Source: Trichoderma breve
Taxonomy: Eukaryota; Ascomycota; Sordariomycetes; Hypocreales; Hypocreaceae
Reading direction: 5' to 3'
NCBI RefSeq assembly: GCF_028502605.1
Contig: NC_079234.1
Location: 434,001 to 498,000 of the forward strand
Length of the DNA: 64,000 nt
Position numbers and translations under genes: made by a program
Part shown: positions 9,146-20,393 of the stretch, piece after piece
How the letters are laid out: the number at the start of each line of letters is the position of its first letter
Position numbering within the stretch: position 1 is the first letter of the stretch
Notes under the pieces: generated by a model
Database searches by the model: none
What the model saw: the letters and a program-made list of their open reading frames with translations, nothing else
What the model was told of the DNA's origin: nothing

Positions 9146-12100
9146 ATGTCAAATCCTAATGACTACACTGTCGGCTGGATATGTGCCATTAGCACAGAAC
9201 TAGTCGCCGCCAGAGCATTTCTTGACGAAGAGCATGATCCGCCTAATGCCGTCTCCCCTCGCGATAACAACATCTACACGCTGGGGAAAAGGGGAAAGCA
9301 CAACATTGTTATTGCTGCCCTACCCGACGGAGAATATGGTATCAGTGCCGCAGCATCAGTTGCTAGAGATATGCTGCACAGCTTTCCTAATGTGAGGATT
9401 GGTCTGATGGTGGGTATCGGGGGTGGCGTCCCAGGCAGGCATGATGTCCGTCTGGGAGATGTTGTTGTTAGCGCCACTCATAACGAACAGGCGGGAATAT
9501 TTCAATATAATTTTGGGAAAACGATTCAAGCCCAAGAGTTTCAGAACACAATGTTTCTGAACCAGCCCCCTGCGCTTTTACGAAGCGCCGTAGGTGGTCT
9601 CAAAGCCGACTATGAGAGCAATGGCCATCAGTTTCAAGAGACTATAAATAGCATCCTGACTAGGAAACCAAGACTCCGGAAGAAATACCAGCGGCCCGAT
9701 TCAAATACTGATCGGCTCTATCTCAGCAATGCTGTTCATCCTTTAACAAATAATGAGAGTTGTTCAAAAGCTTGTAGCGATTTAATGCTAGTACCACGAG
9801 AGCAACGAGCAGAAGACGAAGACGATCTGATAATTCACTACGGCCTCATTGCATCTGGTAATCAGCTAATGAAGGATGCGCTGATTCGAGATCAACTTGC
9901 ATCTGAGAAAGATATCCTTTGTTTTGGGATGGAAGCAGCTGGGTTGATGAACCATTTCCCCTGCCTAGTTATTCGCGGGATATGCGACTACTCAGATTCA
10001 CATAAGAACAAGATATGGCAGGGCTACGCAGCAATGACTGCAGCAGCGTATGCAAAAGATCTCGTTGGACGAATTCCTCCTACCAAAATTGAGGCCGAGA
10101 ATTGCATTGCAGATGTTCTCTCTGGTTAGTTAACTTAAACCGATATTCTCCTCTACCCAATTCTAACACTGTACTCACATTTACATAAGGAGTGAAAGAA
10201 GCCGTTGATCGACTTGTTAATGTGTACCATGATGAAAGGAATATCGCTATACTTGACTGGCTTATTTCACTCAACTACAGTACACAACTGAGTGATTATC
10301 TTAGGCGACGGCAGGAAGGAACCGGGAACTGGCTTCTACGCTCCGATCAGTTCCAGATGTGGGTCAAAACCGAAAAACAGATGTTGTTCTGTCCAGGCAT
10401 GCCGGGAGCGGGCAAGACTGTTTTAACGTCGATTGTGGTTGATTACCTTCATTCATGGCTCCAAACAGACTCAAAAGCAGGTATTGCATATTTCTTTTTC
10501 GACTACAAGCGGCAAGAGGAGCAAACAATAGAGGCGTTACTGGCAGTCTTCTTGAGGCAGCTGACCGCATGTCAAACTTCTCTACCAGACGCAGTGCACA
10601 AGCTATACAAACAGCACAATACCCAGGCCAAACAGACCCGACCATCTGCTGAAGAGCTCATGCAAGTTCTCAAATCCGTAATAGGGCTATACTCGAGGGT
10701 ATTTATAATTATCGATGCACTTGACGAGTGTAACTCACCTAATGGCACCCGATCGAGAGTTCTGTCGGGCATCTTTAAATTACGAAACGAAACAGGAGCA
10801 AACTTTTTTATAACTTCTCGTTTCAATACTGAGATTTCAAGTGCGTTTTCAAGCATACGAACAAATATATACCGAAATAATGAAAAGGATTGTTGGTCAA
10901 TATGAAGAACAAGCACAGCTCGCAAAGTCGGTCTTGTCTTGGCTCACCTTCGCAAAGAGGCCAATGAGAGTTGATGAACTGCAGCAAGCGCTTGGGGTAG
11001 AGCCAGGAGAGTCGAGCTTTGACAAACGAAACATGCCGGATATTGAACTTATGGTATCTGTATGTGCTGGTTTGGTTACCATCGACAATGGCAGCAACAT
11101 TATCCGATTAGTCCATTACACGACTCAGGAATATTTCCAACGATCGTACGAGGAATGGCTCCCTGGACCCCAGTCCGTTATCACAGTGACTTGTGTTACT
11201 TATTTGTCGTACGAAGTGTTTGAGTTTACAACAGACGATAACCGTGATTATATTGCAGCACTATTGGAGCCTTATGCGTTCTACGATTACGCTCGCCTTT
11301 ATTGGGGTGACCACGCTCGTGAAAACTCTGTCCCAATAAAGGCGGTAATGGAGTTCTTGAAGAACGCGGCCAAGATTAAATCATATTGCAGATTACTGGA
11401 AGAATTTTCTTGGATAAGAGACAATCGTGTTCCCTGGGGATTGGAGAAACAAATCACAGGGCTACATTTAGCGACATGGTTTGGGCTCACCGCAGACGTT
11501 GATCTACTACTAAACAACAACACTCATATCGAGGCTACCAACGACTCAGGCGAGACAGCCCTGCATGTTGCAGCTACACATGGGCATGAGGATATTGTTC
11601 AGTTACTGCTGGAAAATAACGCTGATATCGAAGCTATTGATAGATTTGGCAATACACCGCTATATTATGCAGCTACACCAGGTCATAAAGCTGTAGTCCA
11701 ACTGCTGCTAGACAATAACGTTAATATCGTGGCCACCAATGGATCAGGTTTAACAGCAATGCATGCTGCAGCTATGTATGGGCATGAAGATATTATTCAA
11801 CTGTTACTGAACAAGAATGCTCATATCGAAGCTGTTACTAAAGAAAAAGAGGCACCGTTACATTGCAGCTGAGAGAGGTCAAAAAGTTGTCGTCCAACGA
11901 CTGCTAGATAACAACGCTTATATTGAAGCCGCTAATCATCATGATAATGCGCCTCTGCGTGTTGCAGCTGAGAAAGGCAACCGCGACATTGTTCACCTAC
12001 TGCTGGAAAATAACGTTAGTATTGAAGCTGTTGACTTGAATAAAAGAACACCGGTGCATGTTGCATCTCTGAGTAGGCATGCAAATACTGTTCAAGTACT

Positions 12101-12596
12101 GCTGGACAACGCTGACGTCGAAGTTTTAGACGAACTTGACGACACACCTCTGCAAGTTGCAGTTTGGTCCTGTTCCAAGGATATTGTTCAACTTCTGCTG
12201 GATAATAATGCTCATGTCGGAGCTGCAGCTGGATCCGGCCTCACTTCACTGCATGTTGCAGCCTTAACTACGACGACAAATATATCGGTCGTATATTGCT
12301 GGACAGGGGCGCGAATATTGATGCTGTCGATAAAGATGGTAGCACGCCGCTGCATGTAGCTGTTTCTGAGGTTAATTCCAACATAGCTGAGGAAGCCGAG
12401 AGGTTCGTTCAGTTGTTGTTAAATAATGGTGCCAATCTGGGCTACTGATAACGTCGGCCGTACAGCACTGGATGTGGCTCTTGAGAGGGGACTTCAGTCC
12501 GTCGTCAAGCTGCTGCTTGATACAAGCGCTAGAGCACTCCACAAGAATGTCAAACATTTGAGAAAATCGCCGAGAAAGAGAGCCAGATTAAATTAG
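9146..12596 (+). pseudogene. NLR-like STAND pseudogene: PNP domain - NACHT - ankyrin repeats
   Basis: Fungal NLR-like proteins of this layout are thought to act in non-self recognition and cell death. The ATG at 9146 is preferred to 9095 because the family typically starts near MS-x-P-x-DYTVGWICA. Exon 9146-10124 is a nucleoside-phosphorylase-like domain (VGIGGGVP). A clean intron 10125-10189 (GTTAGT, TTCTAACAC, TAAG) follows. Exon 2 has Walker A GMPGAGKT and Walker B VFIIIDALDEC. The frame then breaks at ~10841-10853: the expected linker after FNTEIS is missing and AYEQIYTEIM resumes in another frame. Further breaks occur at ~11862 (PLH/AAERG), ~12264 (VAAL/NYDD) and ~12441 (NLG/ATDNVG) within about eleven ankyrin repeats (e.g. 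TALHVAATHGHEDIVQLLL). The last frame stops at 12594-12596. Four breaks indicate a dead gene, unless the assembly is wrong. Confidence 0.85.
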
Positions 12597-13293
12597 GAGA
12601 TAAAGAGATGAAGAAAATTCTTCCGCAGCACCTGAAGTGTTGTTGTAGGTGTTCTCAATGAGTATATAAAACTGCGAGTAATTCAGTGTCAAAAGTCATC
12701 ATATAATACTTCAGTCTACAGGTATTATTGCTGTTTTCTCTCAATATATACGCCGCCTACCTCGCCAGCACCTAGTGCTTTTTCAGTATTTGTCCCACAG
12801 GACAAGGTTTTCGGTCCTGAATAGGCCGCCCTTGCTAGTGATCTGGATTTACAGATAGGATATGCCTTTTGTTACCTTAAAATGTGCCTTAATTATCTCG
12901 TTTAGCCGACAGGGGCAGCACGTCTATAACATAGATAAACATTTGTTCAACAATTGTATACAGATGGACGCTCGTCATGCGTGACAGAGTCTATACATAC
13001 TACCAAGGCACTGCTTATACATTTCAACTATAGGATTGATGAAGAAACTGGTTTGTTCTCTTATAGATGCCCGCCAAGCGTGGCAAAGCGTGCACTACCA
13101 TGACACTACTTAAGCCTTTCAACTATAAGACTGGTGAAGAAACAGGTTTAATCTCTGATAGACGCGCGCCTCATCGGAGAGAGACATTTTCAACCTGTAG
13201 TTCAATTTTGTACTACTTCTAGTTGGTTGGACAGGGTACAGCCTTGTTTCATATGTTCCTATGCGCGAGCACAACTTGTTGGGTACACCAAGC
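12597..13293. other. Intergenic between NLR pseudogene and ankyrin gene
   Basis: No gene seen. It contains the 99-bp tandem duplication listed separately and the distal promoter of the ankyrin gene. Confidence 0.6.
12979..13172. repeat. Imperfect tandem duplication, ~99-bp unit, two copies
   Basis: Unit 1 (12979-13077) starts GCGTGACAGAG and unit 2 (13078-~13172) starts GCGTGGCAAAG. Both contain TTTCAACTATA, GATGAAGAAAC/GGTGAAGAAAC and TCTxxTAGAxGC in the same order. Divergence is moderate, with substitutions spread along the unit. Confidence 0.7.
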
Positions 13294-13322
13294 GGAAGCC
13301 CAACGGACCAGGCTGGGCTTCC
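13294..13322 (+). promoter_or_regulatory. Leader hairpin 2 upstream of the ankyrin gene
   Basis: GGAAGCCCA (13294-13302) pairs with TGGGCTTCC (13314-13322), extendable by C13293:G13323, around the 11-nt loop ACGGACCAGGC. It ends 202 nt before the ATG at 13524. Relative to hairpin 1 there is an added A in the 5' arm matched by an added T in the 3' arm. Confidence 0.6.
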
Positions 13323-13523
13323 GAGTTCAATGGTGTGGCTATGCGGTATTACAGCCATTTGCACTTGATTTCCAGGCGAGGTCTCGAAATATTTAAATGC
13401 TCTTTCCGTCGCCATCATTATCCTTTCTCAAACATCAACATCATCTCATATTGCAACTACCTTCACCTAAACTTGACAACTTTCTCTATTATCGATTGAT
13501 AGCTTAAACATTGTATTACAATC

Positions 13524-14750
13524 ATGTCACACTTCAATAACTACACTGGCTGGGCCAACCCACCCAACTACGGCGCACAAGAGACAGACGAGGCAGCACT
13601 GCTTCTCGCAGCTGATCTTGACGATAAAGATACTGTTCAATTTTTGTTGGAGAGTGGGGTCTCTGTCGAGGCCGAAAACGAATCAGGCGAGACAGCAATC
13701 TTTGTCGCAAGTCGAAAAGATATTATTCAACTACTGCTGAACTACGGGGCTGATATCAATGCTGTTAATAATGATGGCAATACACCGCTGCACGAGGCTG
13801 TTGTTGGTTGCGATTCAGCTAGGGTTCGACTATTGCTAAAGAGCGGCGCAAATGTCGAAGCTTTAGACCGAAATCTTGATACAGCGCTGCAGGTTGCAGC
13901 TATGCAGGGCCAGCCAGAGACTGTTAAAGTACTGCTGAAACATAACGCCAGCGTCGAAGCTGCTGTCCGAGAAGGTGAAACACCGTTGCACCTTGCAGCA
14001 ATGTACAACACCACAGATTGTACCAAACTTCTGTTGAAACATAAAGCAGATCTTAAGAATACTGATCACCGTGGCAATACACCTCTACATTGCGCAGCTT
14101 ATTATGGCGCGTGGGGGGATGTCGAACTGCTGCTCAAATGGCACGCAAGGATCAACGCCACCAATACTAATGGCCGGACAGCACTGCATCAGGCTGTTTC
14201 CTCGGATTCTTGTGCCTACCACAACGATCGGTCTGAAAAACACGAAATGACCGTCAAGGTATTGGTGAAAAATGGCGCAAACATCGAGGCTGCTGATAAA
14301 GACGGTAAAACACCGCTCCATCTAGCTATTGAGTCTCGTCACAGAGATGCAGCCAGGTTTTTACTAAAAAGGAAGGCTAATGTTAATGCCACTGATCTCA
14401 GTGGTAGAACACCTCTGTTTTATGCCATTGAGTGCCTTCGGCTCGGGGAAACCCCTGAACTCATAGAGCAGCTTGTTCAGCTACTGTTGGATTATGGAGC
14501 CAATGCTCAGGTTACCGATAATTTGGGCCGTACAGTAAAAGACGTGGCTATTGAGAAGAAGTGTTTTTCTGTCGTCGCGTTGTTGATCAGAGCACGAGAC
14601 TCGAATATTGTGGGTTCGGGAAGCCCGTCGTCACTAGGAGGGGACGAAGAAATGGACGATGAAGAAGATGACGAAGAAGATGGTGAAGAGGAGGACGAAG
14701 AGGATGATGAAGATGATGAAGATGGCGAAGATGGCGAAACAAGTGGATAG
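13524..14750 (+). CDS. Ankyrin-repeat protein with acidic C-terminal tail
   Basis: 408 aa, single uninterrupted exon. The first residues MSHFNNYTGWA resemble the start of the neighbouring NLR pseudogene (MSNPNDYTVGW), but no PNP or NACHT domain follows. From residue ~23 about ten ankyrin repeats run to ~360, e.g. GETPLHLAAMY, GNTPLHCAAYYG and GKTPLHLAIESRHRD; the seventh has an insertion containing SCAYHNDRSEKHE. The tail (~375-405) is almost wholly Asp/Glu/Gly. Ankyrin repeats mediate protein binding; the partner is unknown. The shared start and leader hairpin suggest it derives from an NLR gene by loss of the central domains, or recombined with one. Seen: the repeats and the similarity of starts. 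Inferred: the ancestry. Confidence 0.85.
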   Translation: MSHFNNYTGWANPPNYGAQETDEAALLLAADLDDKDTVQFLLESGVSVEAENESGETAIFVASRKDIIQLLLNYGADINAVNNDGNTPLHEAVVGCDSARVRLLLKSGANVEALDRNLDTALQVAAMQGQPETVKVLLKHNASVEAAVREGETPLHLAAMYNTTDCTKLLLKHKADLKNTDHRGNTPLHCAAYYGAWGDVELLLKWHARINATNTNGRTALHQAVSSDSCAYHNDRSEKHEMTVKVLVKNGANIEAADKDGKTPLHLAIESRHRDAARFLLKRKANVNATDLSGRTPLFYAIECLRLGETPELIEQLVQLLLDYGANAQVTDNLGRTVKDVAIEKKCFSVVALLIRARDSNIVGSGSPSSLGGDEEMDDEEDDEEDGEEEDEEDDEDDEDGEDGETSG

Positions 14751-16979
14751 CTGTTGAAATTGAGACGTGGGTGCGTGTGTAGGTATTTCTATTGGCTTTT
14801 CAAGAATGCTTCTGAAACAGGTCTCTCTACGCTGCAAGTGTGTTAAACAGTTGGTAATGTGGAGGATCTTGTTGGTAGTTATGTACAAGCAGGGAATGAC
14901 TCAAGGCAGTATTCGTGTGCACTGGTCCCAGATAGTATTAGATAGGTGAAGAGTATTTCGGTCAATCTTTGTCATAGCTCCGAATTCGAACAAGTCAAAG
15001 AGGCCAGAGTTTAGTAATTTGCCTCTTGATTCCACATTACCTCATGCATCTTTGATAATACGCAAGGTCCGGCGCTACGGTGCGGTCCATGATGCAGGTC
15101 CGGAGCCGGGCTTTCGAGCCTCGGGATCACATAATCGGGCGACCCGGTCACGATTGTCCATCTTCTACAAGACTTGGCACATTTGCAATTTCGACCACAG
15201 TATTTTCCAGATTACTCTCGAACGGTTTCTTAGCTTATCAAATTTATTTTAGGATTCAGATTAAGTTCGATGTCGCCATGCGCGTCGGCTGTCTTCGTCG
15301 TCCCGATTGCGTCGCCCCGGAGGTGAAGCTTCCGCGATTACTGAGCCCTCAGTCGATATCGCGCCTCAACATACGCAAGCTCCAGTTATCTGCGAAGGTT
15401 CATCGGCAAATATGTTTGGAGGGTTCACTTTGTTGAGAAGCACCGAGCTCGATAGCTAGGATCCTTCGCCCTGGTAGCTTTACCATATTACGCAGGTGGC
15501 TGCCATCCATTTGCCCGAGGTATACTGCTGCACGGTATTACTATTACGAACTGCAACAGGTGTAATTTCTGAGGATTATTTTGTTCTGTGTGTGTTGATA
15601 ACGACGGCGGGCTTCATGCAGCGTAATGATCCTGGAAGCCGTGCCTGTAACCTGCCATATGCTGACCGTATTAGGCGTATCTCGTGGTAAGCATTCTACC
15701 AGGTAGGTACACAGATACACGGCTGGACAATCCCATTCCCAATACACACCGCTGCATTCCTCTAGCCTCCAGCCACGGAACAATGTGAATGATCGTCAAA
15801 GGGTAGCATTAAGCAGCCTAATCAGTTACCGCAAACAAGGGCAAAGGGCGTGGTACTACAAAGATCGGAGTGACATTTGCCGTGACGCCTCCCACGTAGG
15901 CTCCGTCCACCCATCTCAATCCCGCACACGTGGGAAAATCTCACGCTCCAACGGACAATATTCTAGCTCGTGTTCTCTTTCAGCTCACTTACACAAACCA
16001 GTAATCAGTAATCCAGGTCCAGCCGTCACTACAGCCGCGCTTGGCATCGCCGTGTTGCATTAAAGGGTACGAGTAAGCAGCTTAACCTCTGCAAGATTAT
16101 CTTAGCCTGGACCCGTAAATGATTTTGCGCTTGAAGCAATGTTAAAAAGTTTTTTGGCCTTCCTCCTTTCCTCGATAGGCCAGAACCTGGAATCATGTGG
16201 GCTTTGGCGGGTATTGCTTCTCCATTTGGTGATTACAATGTCGCCTTATCATCGACAGAGAAAGCCCGAAGGAACAATCCATGTGGCAAAGGCCGATAAA
16301 AGGCGTCATTCTGAGCAACAGTCAAGCAAGGGCGGGTGTAATTGGCAATATGAATAGTAATCCTCTTCTGAGAAGCGGAAGTGGAAGCGGAATGGTGTCG
16401 TTGATTCATGTAATCTCATTGGATGAATCGTACACTTATTCACTACCTCGGCAGAGTTTTGGCTGCGTTCAGTAATCATAAAATACCCGCTTTTCTATCG
16501 GACCCGGCCCGTCCACCGAGATCTGAGGCGTTCCCGGATTACCAACCAGACCATTGCCTTGTTTGAGTAGTCCATGTACGCGGTACGTAGTATTAGAAAG
16601 GAAGAGAAAAATAAAAGTTGGGTTGGGCAAGCATGGCTTCTTTTAAAGACCGCCTGCCCCTTCTCCCGAGGTTAGTCTTCCGGTGGTGTGGACTTCAGGC
16701 TCTTTGCTGTAAGAGAGATCGTCTCTCAGCCATTAATACAACGAACGACGGTGACAGAGAATAATAGGGAGCTGGAGCAAGGGATAAAAAGTTGTGAGGG
16801 ATAAAAGAAGGGACTGGGATTATACAACTACGATTCATCCACACCGATTCCTTCGAAGAGTCAACAATAAGCACGACCATCTCCAAGGCTACTAGAAGCT
16901 CCTTAGCCTGCACACCCTCGACTCACTGGTTACTTCAACTTAAACCAGTAGCATCTTCGAAAAAGGAGAAGGCGCTACG
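14751..16979. other. Gene-poor interval and promoter of the MFS gene
   Basis: About 2.2 kb with only short open frames lacking motifs. A GC-richer patch at ~15060-15430 (differing from the AT-rich flanks) could be an old relic but no protein is recognisable. The last 200 bases are the probable promoter and leader of the transporter at 16980. Confidence 0.55.
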
Positions 16980-18726
16980 ATGGCGTCCTCCTCCACGTTG
17001 AACGCCCCGGCCGCGTTCGATGATGACAAGACTTTAGACATAAAGCCGGACGAGCGGGATGGAAACAGCGACAGCAACAGCAATAGCGATGTTGAAAAGG
17101 GACAGGTTGCGCAGGCACAGGACGAGCTCGACTGGGACAATGCTCCCGAGAATCCGTATAACTTTCCAGGATGGAAAAAGGCTCTGACCATTTTTGCGTT
17201 GGCTACAATGGGTCTCACGGTGTAAGTCGCAACATGCTCACCACTCCAAAATATACAGCTGTGTTTAAAGCAGTCGATGTTTTTGGGAGAGAACTTATCT
17301 CAAACAGCAATAACACAACATGACTACAGTTCAATAGCCACATCCATCTCCTCCTCGTCCGTCAACCTTCTCATGGAAGAGTTTGGCGTCAGTCGAACCG
17401 TCGCCCTATTGCCTCTCACCCTCTACGTCGTTGCTCTCGGCCTTGGCCCCATCATCGGCGGTCCTCTTTCCGAGACCATTGGACGATATCCCGTCATCAT
17501 GGGCGGCCTGACCATTGGCGCTCTCTGGACTCTTGGAGCTGGCTTCGTCCACAACTTTGGCGCGCTGTGCTTCTTCCGCTTCCTCTCTGGCTTCTTCTGG
17601 GCTCCTATTCTGGCTAATGCGCCTGGATCCATCTCAGAGACGTTTATGCCAAAGACGCGAGGACCCGTCAGCGCCATCTTCATTCTCACACCTTTCCTGG
17701 GCCCCGGTCTCGGGTGAGTTTCTCTCTTCTTTATATTACCAGCTGCGAATCTAACATAAGTCCTCCTTTACAGTCCCGTTATTGGTTCTTTTGTTTCCGT
17801 CGACAAGGGTTGGCGATGGACTGAGTGGACAATGCTCTTTTTCTCTGTATTCAGCATTGGTCTGGGCTTAATGATCGGAGAAACTTTCCACCCCGTTCTC
17901 AAGCGTCGTCTAGCCAAGAAGAAGGGCATCGAAATGCCTCCTCTCCCTCCCATGAACGAGCGCATAAAGACATTCGCCGTTGTCGCAGCTATTCGACCAG
18001 TCAAGATGTTGTTCACCGAACCCATTGTCACATTCATCTGCCTCTACGTCGCCGTCGACTTTGGTACCCTTTTCAGTTTCTTTGGCGGTGTCCCTTATAC
18101 CTTCGGCACGGTATACCACTTCACCACCGATCAATCCGGCCTGGTCTTTATTTCCATCGTTATCGGCTGTTTCCTTGGCCTTGCCACAATCATGGCCTGC
18201 GAAATCTTCCTCTATCGAAAGCAGATCCCCAACTATCCTCCTCACAAAGTGCCTCCGGAGCACAGACTTTATCCCGCCATGCTCGGCAGCTTTGGCTTGC
18301 CCCTTGGTCTTTTCTGGTTTGCCTGGACTGCTCGCAAGGATATCTCTTGGGCGAGCCCGGCGGCTGCCATCATTCCTTTTGCGTGGGGGAACTTGTGTGT
18401 CTTTGTTAGCACCATGCAGTACACTACCGACACGTTTACCGGAAATGTCGTCGCGAGTGCTTCCAGTGCCAACAGTTTGGCTCGATACGGCTTTGCTGGC
18501 GTGTTCCCCCTCTTCACGATACAGAGTAAGTCGACACCATCTAAGAATACTTCATTGCAACATTTAGCTAACATCCCCTTCAGTGTACACCACTCTCGGA
18601 ATCGACTGGGCCAGTAGTCTGTTGGGATTCATTGCTCTGGCATTGATCCCCATCCCCTGGGTCCTTTTCAAATTTGGCCCTAAGATCAGGGCCAAGAGTA
18701 GGTTCGAGACGCACAAGTACGAGTAA
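16980..18726 (+). CDS. MFS transporter, DHA1-type (drug/polyamine:H+ antiporter-like)
   Basis: Join 16980-17221, 17330-17713, 17774-18525, 18584-18726; introns of 108, 60 and 58 nt start GTAAGT, GTGAGT and GTAAGT. Product 506 aa, 12 predicted TM. The N-terminal cytosolic part is acidic and ends WDNAPENPYNFPGWKK, as in fungal Tpo1/Flr1-like DHA1 proteins. Motif A appears as GGPLSETIGRYPV after TM2, then RFLSGFFWAPILANAPGSISE, and the motif C-like FLGPGLGPVIGSF is restored across intron 2. Exon 4 supplies the last TM (LLGFIALALIPIPWVLF) and tail KSRFETHKYE. Likely plasma membrane export of toxic compounds or polyamines; the actual substrate cannot be read from sequence. It converges with the pyrophosphatase gene. 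Confidence 0.9.
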
Positions 18727-19033
18727 TGGCAAAATCGGTGGTGAGAGTGGAATTCATGGTCGGAGCACTCTCTTTTCTTTTGTTTTTTCTGGGATTTAGA
18801 TATGCAACTGCATGGGGAAAGTGGCATTCCACTAGACTTTGCCTTTTATAAACCTGCATAATTAGACTGGGCGTAACGATATTTAGAACATCATAGTACG
18901 AAATAATAGACCAGCGATTGTTGTTCAGCAAGCGAGTCATGTACGGCAACTAAGCTCTAAGAAATATCTCCCCTCAATATATCTATATACACATACAACT
19001 CATCACATTTTTTTTATCCGTCTGTCTATATAT
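18727..19033. other. Convergent 3' intergenic spacer
   Basis: 307 bp between the stops of the MFS gene (+) and the pyrophosphatase gene (-). It has T-rich and A-rich 3'-UTR-like sequence and no gene. Confidence 0.6.
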
Positions 19034-20393
19034 CTACTCAACGTCAATAATCTGCTCTGGCAGCGGCAAAAAGTTCTCATCCAAGTAGAACCACTTGTCG
19101 TATTTGGCAGGTCGCGGGGCAGCAGGCTTAATGTCAGACTTCTTTGGGATGTCAAACTTCTTGGTCGTGTCCTTGCTCGGAATGTAGCTCTTGCAAATGG
19201 TTGGCTGTGAAGTCTGCGAGATGATGATCTTGCCGGGCTTCTCTTTGCCGCTGATGAGATCCTTCCAGAAGCCGTGGCTTTCGGCGACGATTTCGCGCGC
19301 AGTGTTGGAGTCTTGGAACTTGCCTCCGTAGATGATGTTGAGCTCGCCGCTGCGGAGGACCTTGTAGTACTGTCTTATTATTAGCATGCTTACTCTTGTT
19401 TATAAGAAGTCTATGGACACTAACGGTGAACCAGTCGTAAAAGGTTTGTGGGAGACCGGGTCTGTATTTTTCGAGGTCGTCGAGATCTGCTTCTAGTGAG
19501 TCTCCAGACACTCAATGCTACATAAGAAGTTTATCTTACTGTTAATAAATGCAGATAGAGGATCATTGACGTTGATGCCAATGACCTTCCAGTCCGTAGT
19601 CTCATCCTATAAGGTTCAGTTTAGAATATGCGTATGACTGCAAAATGGTAGTGAGAATGCGCACATCAATCATAGGGAGAGCACCCAAAATCTTGATCGT
19701 TCGAACCTGGCCAACATATCCAGGGCTGTACACGACTCGTTAGCCAGCTGATCCTTCAGCCTTTGCTCGCTAATACTGACTCAATGGCGCTGATGTCAAC
19801 AACATCCATAGGGTCATTGTCGCCAATGTATCCGGTAAAGTTGTGCTTGATGTTGGAGTTTTCCCACGTCTGAGGAAGCGACCCGTAAAGGAAGGGGTAA
19901 GACTTGTGTGGCCAAACGCTGGCCACATATCGAGGCACGTCATCTTTGTCATCATGAAAGATGGGATCTGAAAGCATTCACAATGATCAGTATTGGCAAA
20001 GACAGCTAGCAGCGCAATAGACTACATACTCATAGGCTTGTCACGCTTAGTTTCGATCTTGCCATCTGTCCATCGCGGGATTTCGACGTAGAAATTGACA
20101 ATGTTGTTCTGCTTTTCGTCGGGATAAAGAGGAATGTCGTGCCAGAAGGAGATGACTTCGCCATCCTGCTCGAGCCAGACGCGCCAATCCTGTTTACCAT
20201 TAGCTAACATCCTTCACACTCATTTCTGTGCACTCACCAGTGTGTTGCGCGCACCCACTTCTCTCAGACTGAGAGCGTTAACATCAAACTCCTTCTTACC
20301 ATCCTTGTCACCACCCTTTACAGCAGTGGTAGCTGCAGAGAACACAGGCGCAATAGCCAAGTTCAGCAGACAAAGAGACAGAAGCGAGCGCAT
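19034..20393 (-). CDS. Family I inorganic pyrophosphatase with signal peptide
   Basis: Hydrolyses pyrophosphate to phosphate. Complement of join 19034-19369, 19425-19492, 19540-19606, 19665-19725, 19781-19967, 20030-20189, 20238-20393: seven exons, six short introns (donors GTGAGT, GTATGT, GTCAGT, GTGCGC, GTAAGA, GTTAGT), 344 aa. Residues 1-~20 are a signal-peptide-like MRSLLSLCLLNLAIAPVFSA, unlike the cytosolic enzyme. The core matches the family: DWRVWLEQDGEVISFWHD, VEIPRWTDGKIE, RYVASVWPHKSYPFLYG, the PROSITE-type signature DNDPMDV at ~155-161 supplying metal-binding Asp, GQVRTIKILGALPMID, DLDDLEKYRPGLPQTFYDWF, and FQDSNTAREIVAESHGFW. The extra C-terminal ~60 residues end in LPEQIIDVE. Secretory-pathway or extracellular location is inferred from the N-terminus; a mitochondrial signal is the alternative. 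Confidence 0.92.

Noticed and set aside
12979..13172. CRISPR-like array
   Set aside because: Only two diverged head-to-tail units without spacers in a eukaryotic genome; a simple tandem duplication.
17825..18409. 194-aa open frame overlapping the MFS gene
   Set aside because: Same-strand shadow frame, His/Ser/Arg-rich and with no motif; the MFS frame explains the region.
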